From positions 38,929-102,928 of IMG/VR virus record IMGVR_UViG_3300033145_001595: a DNA stretch of 64,000 nucleotides; one strand, given 5' to 3'. The position numbers were made by a program, and so were the translations under genes. The notes below the pieces were generated by a model. That model saw only the letters and a list, made by a program, of their open reading frames with translations, had not been told where the DNA came from and ran no database searches. Source of the DNA: a virus. Below are positions 8,884-17,117 of the stretch, in pieces; position 1 is the first letter of the stretch; every line of letters begins with the position of its first letter.

Positions 8884-9288
8884 ATGCTTAATGACAGTTA
8901 TGCAGACAGACGTTGTACAGTTCTTTTTTCCCGTGAATGTTTAGCGGAACTTTTGAATCTTCCCCAAGGTGCTATTATTACTAATGTACAATGGGAAGAT
9001 AAGAGAAGAATTTTTATTATGAGTATCGAGAACATTCCCTTTGGTTCCAAACCAGATGACGGAGCACCTGTAGAATTTGATGGAGTTACTGTTGTACATA
9101 CACCACATCATATTGTACATTGGCCTGCACCAGCAGCAACCGTCAACTCTCCAATAGTTCAATTGAGAGATCACCAGAATACAGACCCGTCTAACAATAA
9201 CCAAGCACCTAGTTTATCAGGATTTAATCTTGGCGCGGTATTAGAAATGCAACTACCAACTAACACAGATGAGGAGTCAAATGAGTAA
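8884..9288 (+). CDS. hypothetical protein
   Basis: This 134-residue protein has an N-terminal region rich in beta-type residues, a His-rich segment (VVHTPHHIVHW, about residues 75-85) and an Asn/Gln/Asp-rich tail. I recognise no family. AGAAAGGA precedes its start, and the following gene begins inside its last codons. The His cluster could bind a metal, but that is only a guess. Confidence 0.65.
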   Translation: MLNDSYADRRCTVLFSRECLAELLNLPQGAIITNVQWEDKRRIFIMSIENIPFGSKPDDGAPVEFDGVTVVHTPHHIVHWPAPAATVNSPIVQLRDHQNTDPSNNNQAPSLSGFNLGAVLEMQLPTNTDEESNE

Positions 9289-10174
9289 TGAATATTATAT
9301 AGATTCACTACCTTACCAACAAGATTTATTAGCAGATTCTACAAAATGGAATGCCCTACTCATTTTAGATGCATGTAGATATGATTATCTAAAAGACGAA
9401 ATAGATAGTATCAATAAAAGTTCACCAGATAGTGTACAAAAAGTACAGGTTTCCCCTGTAAGGACATTTACACATACTACTATTTTGTGGATGTATTCTG
9501 TAATGCCCATTTTTGCAAGAAGAAAAGTTAGATATTATACTGCTAACCCACAAACAAATATTCAACTAAAAAAACATTATCCAAGAATACCAGTAGAATC
9601 AATTTGGGATAAAGGTTGGTGGCGAACAACGCGCCTAAGTATACCATCTGTAAATCCCTGGACTGTAAACGGTTGGGTACTAGCAGACCTACAACATAGA
9701 ATACAGAAAGGAGCTTATCCTATAGTCGTACACTACATACAACCTCACTTCCCGGCAATAGGTGAACCACCAATGAAGGTAGGAGCATGGGGTACAATTA
9801 CAAATCCTTTTTCAAAAGCTACTAAGGATGAATGCCCACAACCATTAAAAGAATTAGCAAATGGTGTTATCACTATAGAACAGTACCGAGAAGCATATCG
9901 GGGAAACGTGCGCCTTGTTGCTGAGGCTGCATTGGCACTGGCCAATAACATAAAAGGTCCAGTTATTATAACTGCTGACCACGGGGAGGCTTTAGGAGAA
10001 TATGAAGAACGAGAAGATGGACAAAAGGTAATGCGTATAGGACATTCAGACAGGTACAAACAACTTAATAATGAACTATTAGTTGTACCATGGATTGTTG
10101 TTAATCCAACGCCGGATGAGCGGACTGAAGAAGAAAAAATGCATGAAAGATTAAATGCCCTAGGATATGAATAA
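9281..10174 (+). CDS. alkaline phosphatase superfamily / sulfatase-like hydrolase
   Basis: Three blocks match the alkaline phosphatase superfamily: LLILDACRYDYL near the N-terminus (metal-binding Asp30), a nucleophile region around RTFTHTT, and VIITADHGEALGE with a later IGHS (metal ligands). Enzymes of this fold hydrolyse phosphate or sulfate esters or move phosphoethanolamine. No Cys/Ser-x-Pro-x-Arg sulfatase signature is seen, so true sulfatase activity is doubtful. The start at 9281 is chosen over 9269 because GAGGAG lies just before it. There is no signal peptide, so it probably acts in the cytoplasm or on the virion. Confidence 0.75.
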   Translation: MSNEYYIDSLPYQQDLLADSTKWNALLILDACRYDYLKDEIDSINKSSPDSVQKVQVSPVRTFTHTTILWMYSVMPIFARRKVRYYTANPQTNIQLKKHYPRIPVESIWDKGWWRTTRLSIPSVNPWTVNGWVLADLQHRIQKGAYPIVVHYIQPHFPAIGEPPMKVGAWGTITNPFSKATKDECPQPLKELANGVITIEQYREAYRGNVRLVAEAALALANNIKGPVIITADHGEALGEYEEREDGQKVMRIGHSDRYKQLNNELLVVPWIVVNPTPDERTEEEKMHERLNALGYE

Positions 10175-10185
10175 GGAGAAATAAA

Positions 10186-10410
10186 ATGCGTAAACACAAC
10201 TCAAGAGAAATTACATTTTATTCAGCGTCTATACGTAATGAAGTAATTCGGATTAGTAATAAGCTTATTTCAGTTGGTTGTAAAATTATTGCTGTTACTT
10301 TTGCAGATGATAGGGGAATGGGACATCCTAATTATACAATTTGGACATTACTGCCCGCATCAAAAGGAAGGGATGAAATTACAGAAGAAATAAGAAATAT
10401 TGAAGAATGA
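10186..10410 (+). CDS. hypothetical protein
   Basis: This 74-residue protein has alternating helix and strand propensity and no recognised motif. AAGGAG precedes the ATG. Its TGA overlaps the start of the next small gene (ATGA), so the two are likely translated together at the end of the rightward unit. Confidence 0.6.
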   Translation: MRKHNSREITFYSASIRNEVIRISNKLISVGCKIIAVTFADDRGMGHPNYTIWTLLPASKGRDEITEEIRNIEE

Positions 10411-10550
10411 GTTACATTAAACGACAAATAGATAATCGTATGTATGGGGAGTTTAGAAGAAATCAACCCATAATATTTAAGAAAAAGGAACCTGTAAAAA
10501 AAGTAATTAAACAGGTTCCTAAAAAAGAAACTTCTAACTGGTTACTTTAG
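10407..10550 (+). CDS. small basic protein at the end of the rightward unit
   Basis: A 47-codon frame starts at the ATGA overlap with the previous gene and ends with TAG at 10548-10550, overlapping the stop of the converging glycosyltransferase gene. The product is Lys/Arg-rich (KKKEPVKKVIKQVPKK). The inverted repeat that terminates the leftward operon is embedded in its codons. Start context and overlap favour a real gene, but it is very short. Confidence 0.5.
   Translation: MSYIKRQIDNRMYGEFRRNQPIIFKKKEPVKKVIKQVPKKETSNWLL
10481..10520 (-). terminator. intrinsic terminator of the leftward virion/sugar operon
   Basis: AGGAACCTGT (10486-10495) and ACAGGTTCCT (10511-10520) form a perfect 10-bp stem with a 15-base loop. 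On the minus strand it is followed by TTTTTC. It lies just past the stop of the glycosyltransferase gene at 10547. There is no T-run on the plus-strand side. Confidence 0.75.
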
Positions 10551-11521
10551 TACTCCCCATATGGTGTCCTACTCATTTTGGCAGAATCCAACCTAGGAAA
10601 GACAAACTTCTGCAAAAATTCCATTGACGAGAACTTAGAAATGGATACCATATGTGCCCTCTCCCCCCGAATACCCGGAGAATTTAATATGTCTTTCCAG
10701 TCCTCAGCCCAATGCCTACCGTATCGTTCTTTCAACCCTGCACACCAAAAATTCTCATAAATACTATCATCAAATAAAATCCTAGACGAATACACCCTAT
10801 TAATTACCTCATGCCACTTAGGCGTGCTATGTGGACCAAATCCCTTTATACCATGAAAATGATGGGCTTTTGTATCAACTAATATAGGCACATCTGCAAA
10901 CCAAGCCTTCATACACATAGTAGCATCGCTGTAAGACCAATAGCCGGGCAAATTGGCCCATCCATTAAGGTAATCATACACTGCCTTCTTCATGGTCATA
11001 CCACACGCATACGAGCCATTACGTCGTTGGTAATGAACAGGATGCTTATTCACTGACATGTACCATCGCCATTTACTTGCAGCAAACGTAAATCCACCTC
11101 CATAGTTCGTTCCTCTGACCGGAAGGTCCGGTAGTGGTGTCCAGGGGTCGGTAAGTCTGTGCTGTGTCAATCCAGGTGTTATGATACTGTCTGGATGCTC
11201 ATTAACGGATGCCTCTAATGATTCAAAGAAGCCGGGAGTTGGCCATACATGGGCATCTATGAAACAAATAGTATCTCCAGTACTAAGTTGTGCTCCCATC
11301 CTTCTACAATTTGAAACTCCCCCACGAGTTTCTTTTAATATAGGAAGGAACGTAGGATAACGATCTGCAAAACCTAAAAGAATTTCTCTTGTTTTGTCTG
11401 TTGAACAATCATCTATAATTATTAACTCGTGTGGGGACTCCGGTAAAACATCACATATAGCCTGCATCGACCGGGGAAGCCATTTTGCTTCATTATAAGT
11501 AGGTATGACAATGCTTAACAT
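10547..11521 (-). CDS. family 2 (GT-A) glycosyltransferase with DXH motif
   Basis: The protein opens with LSIVIPTYNEAKW and has IIIDDCSTD (34-42), the nucleotide-sugar binding pattern of GT2 enzymes. The metal-binding motif is FIDAHVWP, with DAH at 89-91 instead of the usual DXD; DXH is the form found in polypeptide GalNAc-transferases (GT27). A later YWSYSDATMCMKAW resembles the acceptor motif of that group. It is the last gene of the leftward unit and close kin to the two GT domains in the gene at 18494. The acceptor is unknown; Ser/Thr-rich virion proteins are the obvious candidates. Confidence 0.85.
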   Translation of the reverse strand: MLSIVIPTYNEAKWLPRSMQAICDVLPESPHELIIIDDCSTDKTREILLGFADRYPTFLPILKETRGGVSNCRRMGAQLSTGDTICFIDAHVWPTPGFFESLEASVNEHPDSIITPGLTQHRLTDPWTPLPDLPVRGTNYGGGFTFAASKWRWYMSVNKHPVHYQRRNGSYACGMTMKKAVYDYLNGWANLPGYWSYSDATMCMKAWFADVPILVDTKAHHFHGIKGFGPHSTPKWHEVINRVYSSRILFDDSIYENFWCAGLKERYGRHWAEDWKDILNSPGIRGERAHMVSISKFSSMEFLQKFVFPRLDSAKMSRTPYGEY

Positions 11522-12759
11522 TATTCTTCTCCAGTGTAAAACTTAACAATAGTGTTAACAACATATTTAACTTTTTCACGCGGAATAGTAGGCCACATAG
11601 GCAAAGATAAAATTCTTTCGGACATATGATCTGTAATTGCAAATTCATTTGTAATTTCAGTATTATTATTTCTTGTTTTGTACATAGGCATTGTATGTAA
11701 TGGATTAGGATAGTGAACACCTGTATGCACATCATGTTCTTTCAAGTAACTGACAAGTTTATCTCGCTGTTCAGCTAAAATAACAAAATGATGATAAACT
11801 GAATCATAATTTGTATTTGACAAACTATTATATTTAATATGGTCATTGCCAACAAAACTTATTGGTATACGATGTTTAAGAAAATAATGATAATACCATT
11901 GTGCTACCACTTTTCTTTTTAAGTTATTATATGAAAGTTTAGTTAATTTTCTTATTAATACAGCAGCTTGAAATTCATCAAGTCTACTATTATAACCAAG
12001 TAACGTATGTTCATTTTTTGCAGATTGTCCATGATGTTGTAACTGTTTTATTTTTAAAGCAACAAAATCAGCAAAACTAGAAGATTCCACATTGTTTACT
12101 GTAATTACACCACCATCTCCATAACAACCTAAATTCTTTATTGGCCCACAACTAAAACAACCAATGTCCCCAACACTTCCAAGTTTTTGTATTGGTTTGT
12201 TATTACTATTATTAAAATAACACCCACCATGTGCATGAGAACAATCCTCAATTAAAAACAATTTATGATTGTCCGCTATTTCCCGTAAACACGTAACAGG
12301 TTCAATATGATAAGAAGCATTTGAACTTACCCAAGTATAAATATCAGCAGGGATACCATGCATATGAACAACTAAAATAGCTTTTGTTCTCTTTGTTATT
12401 TTACTAATAACTTCTTCCACATTAGGGCCACACGATACCCTATCCACGTCAACTAAAATAGGTGTGGCTCCAACATGATAGATAGCTTCCAGGTCTGCCG
12501 CGAAAGCATTGTCCTGTAGGATTACCTCATCACCAGAACCTATGCCAAGAGCCAGCATTCCAAGGATAAGCGCATCTGTACCGCTTGCAACACCTACGGC
12601 GTATGTGGAACCTATGTACTCTGCAAATCGTGTCTGAAAGGCTGACAGATACGGACCTTTGAGTAGACGACCAGAATTCATTATATTAGTCAAGTCATTA
12701 CTAATTTCATTTTTAATATAATCATCTTCTACTGATAAATCTAATAAAGGCACATACAT
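11521..12759 (-). CDS. DegT/DnrJ/EryC1/StrS-type sugar aminotransferase
   Basis: This is a PLP-dependent enzyme that puts an amino group on a keto-sugar nucleotide. It shows GVASGTDAL (phosphate-binding loop), IEDCSHAHGG (Asp172) and GPIKNLGCYGDGG with the Schiff-base Lys at 208. A short insertion near residues 145-158 is unusual. Next to it is a Gfo/Idh/MocA dehydrogenase; such pairs make 3-amino sugars in O-antigen and capsule pathways. It overlaps the glycosyltransferase start by one base. Family confidence is high, exact product unknown. Confidence 0.9.
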   Translation of the reverse strand: MYVPLLDLSVEDDYIKNEISNDLTNIMNSGRLLKGPYLSAFQTRFAEYIGSTYAVGVASGTDALILGMLALGIGSGDEVILQDNAFAADLEAIYHVGATPILVDVDRVSCGPNVEEVISKITKRTKAILVVHMHGIPADIYTWVSSNASYHIEPVTCLREIADNHKLFLIEDCSHAHGGCYFNNSNNKPIQKLGSVGDIGCFSCGPIKNLGCYGDGGVITVNNVESSSFADFVALKIKQLQHHGQSAKNEHTLLGYNSRLDEFQAAVLIRKLTKLSYNNLKRKVVAQWYYHYFLKHRIPISFVGNDHIKYNSLSNTNYDSVYHHFVILAEQRDKLVSYLKEHDVHTGVHYPNPLHTMPMYKTRNNNTEITNEFAITDHMSERILSLPMWPTIPREKVKYVVNTIVKFYTGEE

Positions 12760-12777
12760 TTTTACACTCTTTTCTAT

Positions 12778-13833
12778 TTATGAATTTATGTCTGTAACAT
12801 TAAAATTCTTACGTTCTAATGCATCACAAACGAGAAAGGTAGCCGGTGCTGCATCTGATATGGAGCATAGTGGTGTGGCATCATGGCGAACACAATCATA
12901 AAAATTCTCATAAATATCTACTGATTCAACAGTTTCTCCAATACTTAAAATAGGAGCTTCACCTTTACTATGAACCTCAATATAATTTTGTGTAACAGTA
13001 ATAGTTTCTCCACCATAACTACGAATTGTAATAGTGGGAGTTCCATTTTTATCCATAACTGTAGAACCAGAATAAACAAATTCTATTTGTTTTCTTTCAG
13101 AAGATATTTGACAACTTATATTTGCTTTATCATCCATTTCTAAGCCAATACAATTTTTCCTTATTTTGTAAAAATAAGCTCGTATATCATCAAAAGAAAA
13201 ACCACCAGAAAGTTCACATACACCAGCAAGCCATAGTCCTAATTGAATCCAATGAATACCTTGATTCATAGTAGAACCATCAAACAAATCCATACCATTA
13301 AAGGCACGCTTACCAAACCATTGAGAATTATCATAATAAGCATTTTCTCTACGACAGGGTACTATTATTTTTATACTTTCTACTGAATCTTGATTTTCAA
13401 AGATATTTTTTTCAATATAAAGTTTAGCAGCCTGTGCTGTTTTATCTCCCATATGATGATACCCAATACATAATTTACTTCCTTCATGTTTACGCATTAC
13501 TTCTTTTATTTTGCATACTCCTACTATATTAGGAGCTAAAGGTTTTTCACAGAAAACAGCAACACCCCTACTAAGAAAATATTTTACTATTTTTTCATTT
13601 AATGCATAAGGTACTGAAACAAAAACAGCTTCAAGTTTGGGATCACTAGGGAAACTAGCAATTTTTTCATAATCATATACTCGCTTTGGTCCATGTATAT
13701 GTCTTTTAGAAGAATCACATACAGAAATAACATTAAAATTCAATGAGTTCTCAAGAGCATTATAATGTGTATGACCCCTCTTGCCCATTCCTATAACTGC
13801 TACATTAACTGGCTTACCATTACTCGTTCCCAT
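12778..13833 (-). CDS. Gfo/Idh/MocA family oxidoreductase
   Basis: A Rossmann motif, VAVIGMGKRG (11-20), and CEKPLA (95-100) place it in the Gfo/Idh/MocA family of NAD(P)-dependent sugar dehydrogenases. About 350 residues is the normal length. In amino-sugar pathways such an enzyme makes the 3-keto sugar that the neighbouring DegT-type aminotransferase uses. AGAGGG precedes the ATG. The pathway role is inferred from pairing. Confidence 0.88.
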   Translation of the reverse strand: MGTSNGKPVNVAVIGMGKRGHTHYNALENSLNFNVISVCDSSKRHIHGPKRVYDYEKIASFPSDPKLEAVFVSVPYALNEKIVKYFLSRGVAVFCEKPLAPNIVGVCKIKEVMRKHEGSKLCIGYHHMGDKTAQAAKLYIEKNIFENQDSVESIKIIVPCRRENAYYDNSQWFGKRAFNGMDLFDGSTMNQGIHWIQLGLWLAGVCELSGGFSFDDIRAYFYKIRKNCIGLEMDDKANISCQISSERKQIEFVYSGSTVMDKNGTPTITIRSYGGETITVTQNYIEVHSKGEAPILSIGETVESVDIYENFYDCVRHDATPLCSISDAAPATFLVCDALERKNFNVTDINS

Positions 13834-13851
13834 CTGTCTGCCCTCTCTATC

Positions 13852-14631
13852 TTATACTGTAAAGTAAGGGGTAACTACGTTCAAGTACATCTCCCAAAGA
13901 AGTTGCTCTACCTCAATATCTACTTTTGTACTATCCCATTGCACTATACCAATTCCAGTTGCCCACGGTCTAAGCTTCCTATCCCATTCATCTATACCTA
14001 TAGTTTTATAAATAATGCCTTGCTTATCAAAAACATTTGTTAACCTACCCCAAGCACGTTTAACAAGCTTCGTTCTACCTACATCGTGAAAGCCAATGAC
14101 ACCACCATCCACAACATATTTACGAAATGCTAAATAATCATGTACAACATGATTAGTTTTATGACACCCATCAATATAAAGAAATTGACACATTCCAAAT
14201 TTAGTTGCTATTATTTGCGCTCGGGGATCAACTGAATTACCAACAAATTGTTCTACATAAATTCCAGATGTCCTCATATAATCTAAAGCTCTATACAAAG
14301 GAGCAGTAGCATGTTTTCTATCACATAAATCTATTGATAAAAAACTACAAGTACGTGTAGGATCAAATAAACTATTAAATGCTAATCCGGTTCCACCACA
14401 GTAAGAACCAATTTCAATAATTTTACAAACCTTATGACCTAAATTTGTTTCAATAATTTCATTTACCATTTGGCATAAACGCACTAATTGACTAGTATCA
14501 TGTCTAATTTCACATTCAAGCTCATCTGCTTTATTTACCATGTCCATAACACGATGTGCTATATCCAAAGAACCATAATCTTTTCTGTTTAATTCACCCC
14601 GTAAATCAAGTGACTCTTTTTGAGTAACCAT
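13852..14631 (-). CDS. SAM-dependent methyltransferase (CmcI/TylF-like)
   Basis: The class I methyltransferase motif IIEIGSYCGGTG (71-82) is followed by FLSIDL, LYIDGCH and GVIGFHDVG. This order is typical of the CmcI/rhamnosyl O-methyltransferase type, which methylate sugar or antibiotic hydroxyls. It sits inside the glycosyltransferase cassette and abuts the next gene, so it could methylate the phage-made glycan. The acceptor is not shown by the sequence. Confidence 0.82.
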   Translation of the reverse strand: MVTQKESLDLRGELNRKDYGSLDIAHRVMDMVNKADELECEIRHDTSQLVRLCQMVNEIIETNLGHKVCKIIEIGSYCGGTGLAFNSLFDPTRTCSFLSIDLCDRKHATAPLYRALDYMRTSGIYVEQFVGNSVDPRAQIIATKFGMCQFLYIDGCHKTNHVVHDYLAFRKYVVDGGVIGFHDVGRTKLVKRAWGRLTNVFDKQGIIYKTIGIDEWDRKLRPWATGIGIVQWDSTKVDIEVEQLLWEMYLNVVTPYFTV

Positions 14632-15570
14632 TTAACATTCCTTTCCTATTTTTTCAAAATACATTCCAACACGTCCTGTTGAAAGTCGCCTTGTAAACCT
14701 ACCAAACTCTTTATCACGATCTTCTAATTTACTAATAAATTCTAATAATTTCATATAAACTACTTCTAATCTATCCATTGTAAAATCAACATAATTATCT
14801 TCAAGGTACGGTATCAAAGGATACCCATTACCAAAATCTACATTCTTTTCTTTCCAAAGTCGTCCAGCTTTTGCATCAGCTTTACCAGACCGACACAAGT
14901 GTTTTAATCCATCGTAAATTCTATATACATAAGTATATGCATCAAATGGTGGATTTGGATGATGAATAATTTTATTTCTTTTATGGTAATCCATAATAAG
15001 CGGTAATTCAATACTTCTATTACCTACTTTGTAAGGAACACTAGTACCCGCTCTAAAAATCATTTGACCATCATACCTACCAGTGCGTATATCAAGTGGT
15101 TTCCATTTTGGTGATGGAACATACTTTGGATCACGCATCCTCCAAGCAGCTTCATATTTAACACATTCCATATCTTCATTATCAAGTAATTTTCCAACTC
15201 CATATTCAAGATGCCACGGAAGATAAATATCATCATCTTCCCAATGTGCAATAAAGTCTGTTTCAGCATTATCTAACAATGATTGTTTTTTATTACTAAG
15301 TTGTTCGTACTCATCACTATTAACTATTCGTATAGCCTTTTTAGTAGCAACATATTCATATTCGTACTGTGGCTCTCCTACATCATCAGTATAAAGCACA
15401 AGCGGCGTAGGTGCATCATTACCAATGACCAGTGTAGACATTCCGGGATAGCCCTGAGACAAAAACGATGCTATAGCATCTCGTACTTTATCATGTCTAC
15501 CATATGTAGGACAGATACAAGTAACATGAGGCCAGTAGTAATGCTCAAAAAGTCTTTTTTTCAATGGCAT
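14632..15570 (-). CDS. GT-A glycosyltransferase
   Basis: The sequence starts with THVTCICPTYGR-type strands (CICPTYGRHDK near residue 18) and contains IAHWEDDDIYLPWHLE, a DXD-type nucleotide-sugar site. It is a paralogue of the neighbour at 15580: both have CPTYGR, a DDD site followed by LPWH, and a RYDGQMI/RFDGQMI segment. The C-terminal third is unlike other families I know. The two proteins may add successive sugars. Confidence 0.78.
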   Translation of the reverse strand: MPLKKRLFEHYYWPHVTCICPTYGRHDKVRDAIASFLSQGYPGMSTLVIGNDAPTPLVLYTDDVGEPQYEYEYVATKKAIRIVNSDEYEQLSNKKQSLLDNAETDFIAHWEDDDIYLPWHLEYGVGKLLDNEDMECVKYEAAWRMRDPKYVPSPKWKPLDIRTGRYDGQMIFRAGTSVPYKVGNRSIELPLIMDYHKRNKIIHHPNPPFDAYTYVYRIYDGLKHLCRSGKADAKAGRLWKEKNVDFGNGYPLIPYLEDNYVDFTMDRLEVVYMKLLEFISKLEDRDKEFGRFTRRLSTGRVGMYFEKIGKEC

Positions 15571-15579
15571 ATTATTGTA

Positions 15580-16470
15580 TTACCACTTTTCCAATCCAAG
15601 AGAAAGTTGAATTTTTGTATTTACCCTTGCTGCTACTTCTTCTGGAAGTCTAGCAACATCATATAAAGATTTACCAAACCGTTCAAACATAGGTCGCAAA
15701 TGATAAATTGCCCAATCCTTAAGCATAGAACTTGTCATTACTGGCACTAGATAATTATTCCCAAAATCCTTATTCTTTGCAGAATATAATCTTTGTATTC
15801 GTAAATTAGGAGCATTACTACCAATTTTATGTAAATGTCTTACATCATCATGTCGTCTGTATATGTAACTATACATTTCTTTTGTTACACTACCGGATGG
15901 TGCTAATAACGTTCCTTTTTCCTTGAAAGCATGAGCAACCATTCTTGGTACACGTCGTTCTAAATTTGAATCATATTCTATTTGAGTACCATTAATATAA
16001 ATCATTTGCCCATCAAATCTCTGTCTGTAAAGAGACTCAGCCTTTTCCTCTCCAGGCTTACCACCACAGAACCATGCTACTCGTGGCTTAACACATTCAC
16101 TACCCTCAGTATTAGCATAATGTTCTAAGTAAGGAATCCAAGTACTAAAATGCCAAGGAAGAAATAAATCATCATCATCCCAATGCGCCAATAAATCAGT
16201 ATCAGAAATATCTACTAATTCCTGTCTTTTAGCTCCCAATGTTTTACAACGTTCACCGCGATTGAAAATATTTATTCTTGACCCATCTGACAATTGTATC
16301 GTATTCTCATTACCATAAGAAAGTTTAATTGGAACTTCAGCATCATTAATAATATTCATTTCTTTATGGCCTTCATACTCTTGCAGTATGAAGCAAGCAG
16401 CAGAATCCCGTAGCCGGTGAAACCTACCATACGTCGGGCACATAGCTGTTACTGAATGTAACTTGCTCAT
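15580..16470 (-). CDS. GT-A glycosyltransferase, paralogue of neighbour
   Basis: It shares CPTYGR, LLAHWDDDDLFLPWHF and RFDGQMIYINGT with the gene at 14632 and a similar length, so the pair arose by duplication and diverged strongly. The Asp cluster would bind the nucleotide sugar and metal. It overlaps the upstream methyltransferase gene by four bases (ATGA-type), indicating translational coupling. Confidence 0.78.
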   Translation of the reverse strand: MSKLHSVTAMCPTYGRFHRLRDSAACFILQEYEGHKEMNIINDAEVPIKLSYGNENTIQLSDGSRINIFNRGERCKTLGAKRQELVDISDTDLLAHWDDDDLFLPWHFSTWIPYLEHYANTEGSECVKPRVAWFCGGKPGEEKAESLYRQRFDGQMIYINGTQIEYDSNLERRVPRMVAHAFKEKGTLLAPSGSVTKEMYSYIYRRHDDVRHLHKIGSNAPNLRIQRLYSAKNKDFGNNYLVPVMTSSMLKDWAIYHLRPMFERFGKSLYDVARLPEEVAARVNTKIQLSLGLEKW

Positions 16471-17105
16471 GCTGTAAATCCCTTTCTTCTACGGGTAATA
16501 ATTTTTTTTGCAACAAGAACATCATATTCCTTATGCTGTACAAAATGAAAAATCTGTGTTGCCCAACCATTTTTTGATAAAAAGTAATCTATAATTGTTT
16601 GTATGTTATACTGATTCCATAATATACATTTCTTATTCGGGTGGGAAACGCCTACACGCTCACCCTCCTCATAGTTAATACCATTGAAAAAAGAAGCTAT
16701 AATGATTTTAGGATTTATTGCTATTGCCCAATCAAAAAATTCATCAATACTATTCAAATGCTCAACTACAGCAAAAGCACAAACTAAATCTATATTACGA
16801 TTACCTGACATACGGAAAGAACTAATATTTCTAAAATCATTATGAATGAATCTACTATTACAATGAGGCCAAAGTTGATCGCATGTACTTTCTGATTTAC
16901 AAACATCTATGTTTGTATAAGTTCCACCAGTAGGTAACATTTTAGGAATAGGACTATAATTACCACCTACTTCAATTACACGAGAAACATTATTATTACT
17001 AATAACTTCTTTTACAAACTTCCAAGCATCCTTATGCCTTCTAATCATACGAACATATTTTTTACTATCACGGCTCTGCCAATAATCAATTTCTGCTTTT
17101 TCCAT
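16467..17105 (-). CDS. SAM-dependent methyltransferase-like protein
   Basis: VIEVGGNYSP (about 43-52) replaces the usual D/E-x-G-x-G-x-G motif I. It is followed by YTNIDVC, and AFAVVEHLNSIDEF is the motif with the conserved His of Methyltransf_11-type proteins. Motif I is weaker than normal, so activity is uncertain. It lies between two glycosyltransferase-type genes and overlaps the downstream one. Confidence 0.65.
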   Translation of the reverse strand: MEKAEIDYWQSRDSKKYVRMIRRHKDAWKFVKEVISNNNVSRVIEVGGNYSPIPKMLPTGGTYTNIDVCKSESTCDQLWPHCNSRFIHNDFRNISSFRMSGNRNIDLVCAFAVVEHLNSIDEFFDWAIAINPKIIIASFFNGINYEEGERVGVSHPNKKCILWNQYNIQTIIDYFLSKNGWATQIFHFVQHKEYDVLVAKKIITRRRKGFTA

Positions 17106-17117
17106 GTTGCCCCTTTT

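Noticed and set aside
9281-10174. Sulfatase matured to formylglycine by the radical SAM/SPASM protein
   Set aside because: No Cys/Ser-x-Pro-x-Arg target is present in the hydrolase, and the two genes are on opposite strands about 8 kb apart.
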